Shown piece after piece: positions 40,577-49,715 of a DNA stretch of 64,000 bases. Positions within the stretch are counted from its first letter, which is position 1. Each line of letters opens with the position of its first letter. Position numbers and translations under genes: made by a program. This DNA comes from Epithemia pelagica (taxonomy: Eukaryota > Bacillariophyta > Bacillariophyceae > Surirellales > Surirellaceae). The stretch lies in NCBI GenBank assembly GCA_946965045.2, contig OX337234.1, forward strand, positions 3,720,001 to 3,784,000. The letters are read 5' to 3'. The notes under the pieces were generated by a model that saw only the letters and a program-made list of their open reading frames with translations, had not been told where the DNA came from and did no database searches.

Positions 40577-40650
40577 ATTCCGAGTGTCATGGCGTCAGGG
40601 CAGTCGGTCGGCGTCACGTTGCGACGTGCGTGCGGCAGCTGGAAGAATAG
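40577..40650 (+). repeat. Tandem repeat unit 1 (interrupted by the DNA transposon), with a hairpin
   Basis: Starts ATTCCGAG and matches unit 2 at 46131-46236. Conserved blocks are GGGCAGTCGGTCG and GCGGCAGCTGGAAGAATAG. Between them is a hairpin CACGT-TGCG-ACGTG (40615-40628). The rest of the unit (ATCTCACCCCTTATCC...) lies beyond the transposon at 46105-46130. Confidence 0.8.
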
Positions 40651-40684
40651 GAAGCTACGGGAAAAATAAGATGTCATGGATATT
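40651..40684 (+). repeat. Left terminal inverted repeat
   Basis: Pairs with 46068-46101 read on the opposite strand. The outer 16 bases are perfect; the inner part shows a few substitutions and a one-base gap. Confidence 0.85.
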
Positions 40685-40761
40685 ACTAGATACCTAGACA
40701 AAAGCGCATGGGTTGTTACTAGAGGAAAGCTTCTTATACCATCAATTATGCTATAGGCTCT

Positions 40762-41691
40762 CTACTCATAGTCTTGAACGTCGTCATCATTGTCACCACC
40801 ATATCCTTCAGTTGCACGCTCAACCATGCAAGAAATGAGCATGACAAGTGTAGGTAAGGCAGCCCCACTGGGCCCATCCCCATCGAGCTTGTAGAACATG
40901 GGCCGAGACACAACATCACCTTTGATGTCAATCATGTTATTCTCGACCTTCTTCTCTAGGTGGATTGTTAGGTTGGTGGTGACGACTTTACTGTCATCCT
41001 GTTTGAGTTTCTCTTTTGTTTCAACGATGCCAGCAGCTTTGGCACTTGAAGCATTAGAAGCGACGCCACCACCACGATCCAACTGGCCCTCGAAAAGCCG
41101 CTGAGGGTCGAAAAGATACTCGGGCCATTTGTGGACGATCCGAATCTTCATACCACCAGGAGCAATGGAAACTGACATATCCTCCGCCCGTGTTCCCGAT
41201 GGAAGAAGAACGAAGAAGCAAAGGCGAAGATTCTTATCCTTGTCATGCCAATAAGAGTTCATCGTTGGCCAGTAGAGGTCTCCACTGGCATGCATCTTAC
41301 CCTTCTTTGTCCCCCCTGTCTTTGCAGAGCGTGGTGTTTTCATGCTGACACTTGCACCACCAGGAGTGGGAGAACCAAAGAATGCAGTGGCACGACCAGC
41401 TTGACCCATCAATCCACCCCCCGGAGACATAAACCCAACATGCTCTGCCTCTCCACGCCGGGCTCCCGTTGAGAGAGCCACATCCTCAGCAGCTTTCAGG
41501 TTGCGTTGGGCGTTCTTCCACGAGGAGCTGAAGTTCTGGAACTTCAGCACCTCTCCTTCCGAAGCTTCGTAGACTGCCTTGTACTGTTCTCGGGAGGGAT
41601 TAGGAGGCATCTTGCCTTCACTAATCTGCTTGCGAATGTATTCGCCTTGCTCCCCCTTCCAATTAAAAGCCTTTGTAGATTTCTTTGCCAT
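40762..41691 (-). CDS. Transposon accessory protein with SANT-like N-terminus (shorter member)
   Basis: 309 codons from the ATG at 41691; the frame stays open to 41847 but that part looks like leader sequence. The N-terminal 60 residues (GEYIRKQISEGKMPPNPSRE, then QYKAVYEASEG and FQNFSSSWKNAQRNLKA) have the length and pattern of the compact Myb/SANT-like helper domains of Harbinger elements. A Gly/Ser-rich linker follows. The C-terminal part is beta-rich: NLRLCFFVLLPSG, MKIRIVHKWPEYLFDP, then NLTIHLEKKV. The same layout recurs in the protein at 44103-45921, so the two are probably diverged relatives. No catalytic motif is seen. A role in binding the transposon ends or in bringing the transposase into the nucleus is inferred from the family. 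Confidence 0.7.
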   Translation of the reverse strand: MAKKSTKAFNWKGEQGEYIRKQISEGKMPPNPSREQYKAVYEASEGEVLKFQNFSSSWKNAQRNLKAAEDVALSTGARRGEAEHVGFMSPGGGLMGQAGRATAFFGSPTPGGASVSMKTPRSAKTGGTKKGKMHASGDLYWPTMNSYWHDKDKNLRLCFFVLLPSGTRAEDMSVSIAPGGMKIRIVHKWPEYLFDPQRLFEGQLDRGGGVASNASSAKAAGIVETKEKLKQDDSKVVTTNLTIHLEKKVENNMIDIKGDVVSRPMFYKLDGDGPSGAALPTLVMLISCMVERATEGYGGDNDDDVQDYE

Positions 41692-42072
41692 GTTGTTTGA
41701 TTGTTTGCTGCGTTCCTCTTGCGGTTTGGGAGTCGGCGCTTTGTGAGCCACCAAAGCAACAAAACCACATGAGTCCATCTGGTCCCTCTGGGATCTGGGA
41801 GGCGGAGAGAGGAGAGACCATACTGGGTGGATGGCATAATTCTTCATTCATGGTTCAAGTGAAGACAAGATTGGTCGTTTGAAGGGCATATCATGGGCAG
41901 TGGTATTCGTTTTTGTCTGGACTAGAATATAGACGATAGTTAGCTTGCTGTCATTCAAAGTGTCTGTCTTTCCTACACAAGTTACTATGAGTCATTGTAT
42001 GGCTGTATCTTAGGCGTGTGTTATGGGGAGTAGGGCGATTGGATATTGGATAGTATGAAGGTATTATTACTC

Positions 42073-42996
42073 CTAAGCATAACCAGCAGGCATCGAAAAA
42101 TGTCTGTCATCGTAGTCAACGTCGAAAAGAGTGAGTTCTCCATTTTCGACAGAAAGCTGAACAATCACAGCAACTGCCCGAAACATGGCAGAGTGCTTGT
42201 CCAATGAATGCTTTAAGCATTCTTTGATGCACTTCCATTCCTTTAGGCGCCTGTTGATTGTTTCATGTCTGTTGCGGACGCGCTGTCGTAGCTCCACGTC
42301 CGCTGCTGTCCGCGAGTTCACTTCGGGCGTGAGAATTTTTGTAGGTTCGCCCACATATCCATCATCCGCTTCTGCCTTCTCGTTGTCATGTAGGAAAGAC
42401 TTCATCGCGTGGCGGAAAATTTTAAGATCTGGCCAACGCCCGCAAGGGAAGGGTCCATGCACCCACACAATGTCACGGCTGCGGATGGACAGGCCAATCT
42501 CCCAACGAGTTCCAGGGCCGTTGAACTTGTGCGAAAACCAACCCTTCCAAAAGGGCCGATAACTGGGAACCCTGGTGTCTGTTCCATCCACAGAAACTGT
42601 AGAATCGTTGTAGATGTCATTGTTGAATCGATTTTCCCAGCGAATTACAAGCGGTTCGAGAAACGAAAGCCCACGGACAAAATGCCAGCTCCACTTCCGA
42701 AATGTCTTGGGGTCCACTCTTCCACCATCCTCCCCTCCAGCATCCTTAGCCATATCAGGCTCATCTGCGTAGGTCCGAAGAAGCATGAGAGCCCACAAAA
42801 GATGCTTGGGTTGTGGATTGTTTGGCATCTCATGCTCTCGTGCATCCTCCAAACGAACCCATAGGATGCTGCACATGGATGGCGAGGCCCCAAACTTGTT
42901 GGCCCAGAGACGCCGAAAGGTCTCCGTCTCGGAGATTCTCTTGCGCAAGATGCTTGCTCCCAGTTCCTGAAACAGCTCTGGAGCAATGGCGTTCAT
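42073..42996 (-). CDS. DDE-superfamily transposase
   Basis: 307 codons from the ATG at 42996 (the frame extends to 43077). An N-terminal helical part (KTFRKWSWHFVRGLSFLEPL) is followed by the catalytic core. The first Asp is in VSVDGTDTRV near residue 137, then SHKFNGPGTRWEIGLSI, the second Asp in GRWPDLKIFR near 190, and EADDGYVGEP near 211-217 with the likely third acidic residue. This core is like the DDE_4 transposases of PIF/Harbinger-type elements and of IS5-related elements. It should cut and rejoin the 34-bp inverted repeats. All three motifs are present and no stop interrupts the frame. Confidence 0.85.
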   Translation of the reverse strand: MNAIAPELFQELGASILRKRISETETFRRLWANKFGASPSMCSILWVRLEDAREHEMPNNPQPKHLLWALMLLRTYADEPDMAKDAGGEDGGRVDPKTFRKWSWHFVRGLSFLEPLVIRWENRFNNDIYNDSTVSVDGTDTRVPSYRPFWKGWFSHKFNGPGTRWEIGLSIRSRDIVWVHGPFPCGRWPDLKIFRHAMKSFLHDNEKAEADDGYVGEPTKILTPEVNSRTAADVELRQRVRNRHETINRRLKEWKCIKECLKHSLDKHSAMFRAVAVIVQLSVENGELTLFDVDYDDRHFSMPAGYA

Positions 42997-43143
42997 CGTC
43001 GTTTTTGTTGGATTGTTGGGAGAATTGTGTGTGAGGCTGAAGACGAATCGTGATATCGTTGATGAGGTAAGACACACTACTTAGAGTACCTACAGTAGAA
43101 CTTATGAATACGTAAGTAGTGTACATCAGTATTCTGTACACCC

Positions 43144-43590
43144 GATGGATATCCATGGATACCCACGATACTCACAAAATCACAGATTTCCCGTGGAAAC
43201 TGGGAATCCCAACAAGTCGAATTTTCCGACGCCATTTTCTCAGGCCTTGAAGGACCTCAGACAAAACCACACCAGGATCTGTTAGACCCCAATGGACCCT
43301 CAAGATCCCCCATGAAACATATGGGATTGGGGCATCGTGGCTCTCAGGATATGCTTGGGAAAGTGTGGATATCAACGCTTTTTTGATGATTTCACGACTT
43401 TCCCAAGCATATCCTGAGAGCCACAATGCCCCAATCCCATATGTCTCTTGGGCGATGTTTAGGGTGCATTGAGGTCTAATGGATGCTGGTATGGCTCTGA
43501 GTGAAAAGCTCCACAGCTCGAGAAAATGGCGTCGGAATAATGGGAATGGTGGATACCCATGGACATCATGGATATCCACCATTCCCATCG
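43144..43590. repeat. Long foldback (imperfect inverted repeat) inside the transposon
   Basis: The inner arms 43318-43364 and 43397-43443 are inverted copies over 47 bases with one mismatch, separated by 32 bases. Outside them the likeness continues with gaps to about 43144 and 43590, for example CGACGCCATTTTCTC against GAGAAAATGGCGTCG, and GATATCCATG-type ends. It lies in the 1.1-kb region between the two divergent start codons (42996 and 44103). It may be a MITE inserted in the transposon or a structural part of its promoter. Confidence 0.9.
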
Positions 43591-44102
43591 TTTCATAGTT
43601 TTGCCATGGAGGTGCGAGAGCGCCGGCAGAGACCCATGTACAATAATACGCACTACTTCAGAACCATAAAGTGACACATACGAGTAATCCAAATAGTATT
43701 GTACAAATCCGGCCCATCCGGGATCTTTCTGGAATATATATAAAATACAAATATTGCCTTGGGATGGCTTCGTTTTATGCCTCTTGCGATATACTCCGAC
43801 GTCCGTTGACGTGGTGTTCACATACAAATTTTCAATTCTAAGGCTTAAGTCTCGACGCTTTATACCTACGACTAGACACGACCAAGCGGGGTGATTGAGA
43901 TGAAGAAACTACTGTGTGGTTGTGTGGAGCGAACACACTTTGCAACAAAAATGGTGGCGGCATCTCATTTTGTCTCATCTTGTGTTTTCCATTCGGCCAT
44001 TGCGCCTCTACCTTTCGCACGGCTACTATCCATCAATCAAACGCTTTGTCTCGTCTGAAGCTCATTTCTTGCTGATTGTTGGGTTTCTTCTTTGTAAGTG
44101 AA

Positions 44103-45921
44103 ATGCGTTTTCAAGAAGTCTTTGAAACAATGCGTCAGAGGTTTGACAATGGGCTTTGGGATCCTAACTTGTGTTCCAAAGCCCATGTTGAATACTTGTT
44201 TCATGAGAATGGGGGATTTGGAGTCGATTTTGAATCATTTTCCACCCTTTATCGTCGTGCTTGTTGTGAGGAACTCACAACCAAATGGAAGACCACTCGT
44301 GAACGAGAGAGGACTGCTGCTCTTGGAGTTGATGCTCCTCCTCCTCCTCTTGTTGCGAATCCTGTCGCAGGTGTGTTTGATTGTTGGTGTTTTGAGTTGC
44401 ATGCAGCTTTCTCACATCATTGTTGTTTCAGTTGTGCCAGTCAACATGTTTTCGTCCTTTCGTGACAATGTGGAGGAGTCAGACGACGATGAGAGCTATG
44501 ACGATAATGAGGAAGAAGACGACGGGGCGGAACAACAAGACGGCTATGCGGAGCAGGTCTTTGGAAGCACAGGTGGTGCTGGCATGGGGAAAGGCGAGGG
44601 AGGAGGGGATGGCTACGTTGTCCTGGGTGACAGTGCCCCCAATCGTGATGCTTTCCTAGACGAAAAAATGAAGAAGATGTCGATAGCCCCCCAAAAAATG
44701 GTGGCTTTGGTTGATGGGCCAGTATCCCCGTTTCCAGTGATCTTTTCATCTTGGAAAGCCCATGATGGGCAGAAGCGACTCTCGGTCGCAGTGAATCTGC
44801 TTTCGGGGGTGGTGCCAAAGGCAGTCGCCCCCTCTATTACGAAGAACTCAGAGATCCAACTTACTCTGAAGTGGCCAAAGGCAACAACAAGTGTGGCACA
44901 GTTTGTTCCTGTCAAGTTCCTCGCCCAGCTTCACCGGTATGGCCACACAGCTATTGGGCCTCCCCGCAATGCTGAAGAGATGAAGACCTACCCCTTCCAG
45001 ACTGTGCCTGTTGTCTCCAATCTGGTCGTTCAGATGGACAAATGGAAGAAGCGGTCGAATGTGCCCGGGGAGGATATGCGGCCAAGCATGACAATCAACC
45101 TCAGTGCCCCTTGTCAGCTTGACCCGATCCCAGTTGGGAACTCCTTTGATTTGATGGGCCTGGAGGGAGATCGTGTGACGCTGAAGAGCCACGGATACTG
45201 GTGTGGCGCTCTTCTGTTGGAGTGTGAAGGACAACGCAACACCTTCCGTAAGCCTGTGGGGCCAGACCACTACACATTTGTTTGTCGGAGCAACGGAGGA
45301 TGGGCGAGTCAGCAGGATACAGATGAGCTAATGGAGGATGCAAACGAAAGCAACAACAACGCAAACAATCAGCGACCAAAGCGTACGCGCACTACAAACG
45401 CTACATCAACCACAATTGCAGCCAATGATCTCATGCAAGAGAATGAGATGCTGAAGAGTCGCCTCGAAGAGGTGCAATCTGCGCACACCGAGGCCGTGAA
45501 GCAGATGCTCTCGGCCGAGCAGTATGCCGAAAGTTGCAAGAAAGATGTCGAGTTTCTCCGTGCATCTGTAGAACTCAAGAAGCATGCTTTGGAACAAGCC
45601 AAGGCTGAGGCGGAGACACATGCTCGGGCAGCCCAAGAAATGTCAAACGACATTCACACAAAATTCGCTGGGCATGCACGTTCTTGCATGGAGATGGCTC
45701 GGCAAGCTGTAATCAGCACCGAAAAATGTCTGGATGAGGCGAACAAGGATTTGAACTCTCCAGGAGTCACCACTCACGCAAACGCTGCACGAGAATATGT
45801 GAAAAAGACGGTCCAGCTCTATCAGAAGCACTTTGGTGAGGGAACTGCAGTCGTCGGGAACCAGGATCGAAACATGGAGACAGCAACAGCAGTGAGCGAC
45901 TTTGACGACTTTGATAATTAG
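44103..45921 (+). CDS. Transposon accessory protein with SANT-like N-terminus and coiled coil (longer member, two exons)
   Basis: Exon 1 is 44103-44370 and exon 2 is 44432-45921; the 61-nt intron has donor GTGTGT and acceptor TTTCAG, is phase 1, and yields 585 residues. The N-terminal part (VFETMRQRFDNGLWDPNLCS, then HVEYLFHENG and FESFSTLYRRACCEELTTKW) matches the pattern of the N-terminus at 40762-41691. An acidic stretch (EESDDDESYDDNEEEDD) follows. The beta-rich part reads KRLSVAVNLLSGV, IQLTLKWPKA, then MTINLSAPCQL. A long coiled coil lies near residues 430-520 (LMQENEMLKSRLEEV and on), suited to self-association. It is probably the second helper of the transposase. The alternative, a host gene trapped in the element, is less likely given the shared layout. 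Confidence 0.75.
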
Positions 45922-46067
45922 GTACCATATAACAATGACTACTAGTTTCTACATTCAATTGATTCTCTAAGAGCTCTTGGTCTTCTCGGTGGAATTGTGA
46001 TGAGGCCGCAAAGCTGTAGACTAGAGGACGATGGAGTCACATAGCGACTCCTTAGGGATGCCCTTGG

Positions 46068-46101
46068 ATAACCATGCACATCTCGTTTTTCCCGTAGCTT
46101 C
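46068..46101 (-). repeat. Right terminal inverted repeat
   Basis: Inverted partner of 40651-40684. The element boundary at 46101 is followed directly by TAG. Confidence 0.85.
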
Positions 46102-46130
46102 TAGATCTCACCCCTTATCCTACACGCAAC

Positions 46131-46236
46131 ATTCCGAGAGTACTGGCGCCGGGGCAGTCGGTCGACCGTACCCTAGCGGGTAGGCGCGGCAGCTGGAAGA
46201 ATAGACTATTCCCTTTTCCCTTATCCTACACGCAAC
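46131..46236 (+). repeat. Tandem repeat unit 2, with a hairpin
   Basis: Unit 2 of the pair described at 40577-40650, beginning ATTCCGAG and ending CTTATCCTACACGCAAC, like the tail of unit 1 at 46114-46130. Its hairpin TACCC-TAGC-GGGTA (46169-46182) sits at the same place as in unit 1 with the same stem and loop lengths but different bases. Confidence 0.8.
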
Positions 46237-46460
46237 AGAAAATCTCTGCTTTTCTAGTGTATGGAGTGTGCTCACTTTTCGAATAGTTTGTATTCTCGTT
46301 GGTCCATCGGGTTTTGGAAATGCACAAGGCGACATCTACAAGAAACTCTAGACCTCTTTTGTTAGATATTATTGACTTGAGAGCGGTGCGTGTCGAAAAA
46401 CAACCCTCTAACTACTAGCTAGGACCATAGCAATGATAGGAATCTCTTCTTTTGTTATCG

Positions 46461-46468
46461 GCGATCCA
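46461..46468 (+). promoter_or_regulatory. GCGATCCA motif upstream of gene A1 (one of a recurring set)
   Basis: GCGATCCA occurs 382 bases before the A1 start here. It occurs twice as GCGATCCAGGGGCGATCCAT before B1 (about 48350-48368) and before B2 (57065-57083). One copy lies 332 bases before gene C (58533). The copy at 52216-52234 belongs to the duplicated segment. A role as a shared promoter element is inference. Confidence 0.4.
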
Positions 46469-46842
46469 CAAGCGAGCAAAGATACCCACAGAGGAGGACA
46501 TTCAAGTTTCGGATTTGGGGGAGAGTTCTGTTGACAGTTGACAGTTGACACACCCGCAATGGCACAAAAGAGACGGCCATGATTGATGAGTGCAGATTAT
46601 TCTGTACTTCCCATTGTGTATCGGCAGATTGCCCTCACAACAGAGCAAGTTTTGGATTCTGTTGACACTGCGACCTGTGACACCCAACCACATGCTGCGA
46701 TCTGCAGTGTGTGTATTCGATGGTGCCAAGCTGTCTTTCTTCCCAGTGTGTGGTCGGCAGTCGGCAGAGGTGCGCAACAAGTCATTCTCTTCGTGCCCTC
46801 ATAGTTATGGGTGCTGATCCTTTTTCTCTTTCTCTCATCATC

Positions 46843-48102
46843 ATGAAGACGACTCCTGTTGTTGTTGGCAAGATCATGTTCTTGTTCTTGTTGTCGTTGC
46901 TGTCCTTGGGTTGGTATGGACCCAAAACAACATTGGCGGTGGACGCGGACCTCCTCCAAGACGTCCCGGACACGAAATCCACTCATTTGCGTGCTTTGGC
47001 GGAGTTATCTCATGTGCCGGATCGGAACCATGAATCGCAGGACCTCAGTTTGGACGACGAAGCAAAACAGAATCTCCGGGCTCTCGATACTGCGCCTGAT
47101 TGCGAGGGCTTCGACAATAACCATGATTGTAACAACGAACATGGCTGTTCATGGATTAAAGATTCCTGTGTGGATTCTTGCAGCACCTTCAGTGATGAAC
47201 AGGACTGTATCGGCACGGGCTACTGTTTTTTCAGGGGAGATTCCAATTCTTGTATCAGGGCTTGCGACTCCTTCACTGGTTCAACACCATGTCAGGAGAG
47301 ACATGACAACTACTGTTCTTGGGACGAGGATGCCAAAAAGTGCACGGATATTTCATGTGACCTCGTCGCTGATCAGTTCTGTGAAGACAGACTCGATTGT
47401 TTTTGGGACGAAGAAGGCGAAGGTCGACCCACGTGCAAGTTTCGTCTTTGCAATGACCCTATCGTTACACAAGATCAATGTTTGCACCGAGACGACTGTG
47501 TTTGGTTCGAAGATTCCAATGGTGGCGGTTCCTGTGAGGCTCATTGCGAGTACATCACTGATGGAACGCAATGTGTGGGCAGGGAAGACTGTTTTTATAA
47601 TGGAGAGGACTGTTATATTGCTTGCAAGTCCGCTAGGGAAGAAAAGGAATGTAAGGACGAAGCCTGCTGCAAGTGGTCTGAATATTCATGTACGCAGCTT
47701 TCTTGCGGTGAAAGTCGTGTGTCATGTCGCAACACATCGCACTGTTCTTACAAGTTGTATGACACACATACTGATGCAACATATGGAAGTTGTCAATATG
47801 GTTGCAAGTCCATCACTCTGCAACAAGACTGTGCATCCAGATCCGACTGTTATTGGTCACCAGGGGAAGAAACGTGCACGTATACCCCTTGCAGTGGCTT
47901 CTCGGATTCACAGCAATGTCCGGACCCGGACCCGTTAACTAACAAGGCATATTTTTGTCAGTGGCATTACGGAGATGAGAACGGGATTGGTGAATGCAAA
48001 CTCTCTGGATGCCAATATCTAGGATCCGAAGAATGCTTATTGGAAGACGCGTGTGAATGGGATGTGGATGCTTTTTATAAGTGCCAGGATATCAATTCTT
48101 GA
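46843..48102 (+). CDS. Secreted cysteine-rich repeat protein A1
   Basis: 419 codons from the ATG at 46843. A signal peptide is clear (KIMFLFLLSLLSLGWYG, cleavage likely near TLAVDA). After an 80-residue acidic spacer the rest is about ten repeats of roughly 30-35 residues with the consensus C-x6-8-C-x5-C-x-W/F-x5-12-C-x3, for example CDLVADQFCEDRLDCFWDEE and CEYITDGTQCVGREDCFYNG. About 60 Cys are present, so the repeats are probably disulfide-bonded modules outside the cell. I do not recognise a named family; the pattern faintly recalls PSI-like modules. A2 at 50851 is a shorter relative and B1/B2 carry two such modules. No membrane helix or enzyme motif is present. Confidence 0.85.
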   Translation: MKTTPVVVGKIMFLFLLSLLSLGWYGPKTTLAVDADLLQDVPDTKSTHLRALAELSHVPDRNHESQDLSLDDEAKQNLRALDTAPDCEGFDNNHDCNNEHGCSWIKDSCVDSCSTFSDEQDCIGTGYCFFRGDSNSCIRACDSFTGSTPCQERHDNYCSWDEDAKKCTDISCDLVADQFCEDRLDCFWDEEGEGRPTCKFRLCNDPIVTQDQCLHRDDCVWFEDSNGGGSCEAHCEYITDGTQCVGREDCFYNGEDCYIACKSAREEKECKDEACCKWSEYSCTQLSCGESRVSCRNTSHCSYKLYDTHTDATYGSCQYGCKSITLQQDCASRSDCYWSPGEETCTYTPCSGFSDSQQCPDPDPLTNKAYFCQWHYGDENGIGECKLSGCQYLGSEECLLEDACEWDVDAFYKCQDINS

Positions 48103-48582
48103 CGATCCACGGGACACGAATCGATCCGCTACACAGTGGATGTAGTATTCAAGCAAGCAACGAACCAATCGAGATCAAACGGGAGCACGAAGCACGAGCC
48201 AATTGGATCCAATGTCAACGTTGATACGACCACCCTATAAGATTACCAATAGGCACCATTGATATCTCCAATCCATCACCGTACTACTCTAGCTAGGAGG
48301 AGAATAGATAGAATGCTTCATAATAGCTAATCTTCTGTTTCCGATATCTGCGATCCAGGGGCGATCCATAATCCTGGAGGATTCTCGTCGTGCTGCTTCT
48401 CTGTGATATCTTTTGCCTGTGCTCCTTTGCAAGAAGACATTGCTCATTGTTTGGGTTGTGGTGGTCCGAGGAGTGTCATTCAAGGACAATATCGTTCTTT
48501 GGTATATGCCTTGTACAGGTCGTTTGTCGAGGAACGAGCGTTTGGGAGTTTGGGCGAGATCTTGCTCCTCTTATTCTACACT

Positions 48583-49116
48583 ATGAAGACGAGGACATGG
48601 GCCACTGCATGGTTTCTCCTTTTGGGATGCTGTGTTATTATACTCTTTGTTGCATTGCGGTTGCAGCTACATGATGCACACACGACATCCAGTATGGTTG
48701 CCTCTCGAGTGTTCCAACAAGCCAGTTACAGAAACGAGGGAAACCGCACGGATGCAATGCCTCTAGCAGAGCCACACGGCAATACTACAACCTTTCAACT
48801 ACGAGGCTTGCAGCAGCAACAACAACAAGAACAAGAACGCTACCCACACAAACTGCACTTGGCGCCACCACATGTGCCCCATCCGAAACTTGTGTTAAAG
48901 ACCAAGGACAATCCCACGGGCACGGATCAATTTTGCAACAGCTACAAAGACGAGGCGACGTGTTTGAATACCAAGGGTCGGTGCGATTGGTTTTCCACCC
49001 AATATTGCGCCATTTCCTGTCAATCCTTTATCAAGGAATCCAGTTGCATCAGTTTGGCTATCACCTGTCGATGGGTGGACGGCCGAGGATGCATTCGCCA
49101 AAAGAGACCACGATGA
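48583..49116 (+). CDS. Membrane-anchored cysteine-rich protein B1
   Basis: 177 codons from the ATG at 48583. A hydrophobic segment near residues 7-28 (AWFLLLGCCVIILFVALRLQ) acts as a signal anchor or uncleaved signal. It is followed by a Gln-rich stretch and HKLHLAPPHVPHPKLVLK. The C-terminal 60 residues hold two cysteine modules of the A type (FCNSYKDEATCLNTKGRCDW, then CAISCQSFIKESSCIS and CRWVDGRGC) and end in a basic tail KRPR. It lies 480 bases after A1 in the same orientation. It is about 80 percent alike to B2 at 57293-57838 by eye. A cell-surface or secretory-pathway location is inferred; no function is known. Confidence 0.8.
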   Translation: MKTRTWATAWFLLLGCCVIILFVALRLQLHDAHTTSSMVASRVFQQASYRNEGNRTDAMPLAEPHGNTTTFQLRGLQQQQQQEQERYPHKLHLAPPHVPHPKLVLKTKDNPTGTDQFCNSYKDEATCLNTKGRCDWFSTQYCAISCQSFIKESSCISLAITCRWVDGRGCIRQKRPR

Positions 49117-49540
49117 GGATACCATCGCAATGACAACAACAACAACAACAACAATAACAACAACAACAACCACAACGCCTCTCCAGAAAGCTTTGGTTGT
49201 GTCTCCACAATAAAATATCCCATGGTGATGAGCAATGAGGAGGCGAAATGACCGTAGCTAATGTACGCCAAACGATCTATAGAACAAGTGTGTGAAAGGG
49301 ATGGATATGGATTGGTCTAGACAGCCATGGACGGCGACAAGGACCTTTTCAGCGACACGTCGATTGCAAACTCCACCCGAAATGACTAGCAAAAGTCAAG
49401 GACATGATGTACGGAAAGGGTTTGGTCGTTGCCCACCGACGGATGCGACAACAACAACAACAACAGTCCTGCCACTACCACAACCACAACCACACACGAC
49501 AACACGATAATATGATCACAACAACAACCACGACGTGTCA

Positions 49541-49715
49541 CATTTCCCCGCCGTGAGAGGTCGGATTCACCGTCAGGTGGATGCCTTGATTCGATGCAGT
49601 TTCAATGGGACTGAATCGCACGCCTCGTTGCCGCCTTGGTCCAAACGGAAGCGGATCCACTGCAATGTGTCCGCTATTTTGGGCCCTTGACACTCACGCC
49701 GGGTCAGGGGGGGCT
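49541..49715 (+). pseudogene. Relic of the bZIP-gene N-terminal module
   Basis: The plus strand reads FPAVRGRIHRQVDALIRC, then after a frameshift near 49635 LVQTEADPLQCVRYFGPL. These match LPELRARIRRHVHATIQS and LTETDPLQFVRMGRYNLL of the split bZIP gene in the same order and spacing. No start, no downstream part and no bZIP are found, so this is a decayed fragment. Confidence 0.6.

Larger units (their letters stand above)
40651..46101. mobile_element. DNA transposon with terminal inverted repeats and three genes
   Basis: The first 16 bases, GAAGCTACGGGAAAAA (40651-40666), recur exactly inverted at 46086-46101. The similarity continues inward for about 34 bases with few changes (AGATGT and CATGG shared). 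The trinucleotide TAG flanks both ends (40648-40650, 46102-46104) and is a plausible target duplication. The size is 5451 bp. Inside are an accessory-protein gene (-), a DDE transposase gene (-) and a spliced accessory-protein gene (+), with a foldback sequence between the last two. A DDE transposase of the DDE_4/Harbinger-like type plus a DNA-binding helper matches known two-gene Harbinger elements, but three genes is unusual. Confidence 0.85.

Noticed and set aside
43172-43588. 138-codon minus-strand frame in the transposon
   Set aside because: It lies wholly in the foldback sequence, so both arms merely read as inverted copies of each other; no domain or neighbouring support.
40615-46182. 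Hairpins beside the transposon as Helitron 3' ends
   Set aside because: No CTRR end follows the hairpin at the usual distance, and the nearby element has clear inverted repeats and a DDE transposase.
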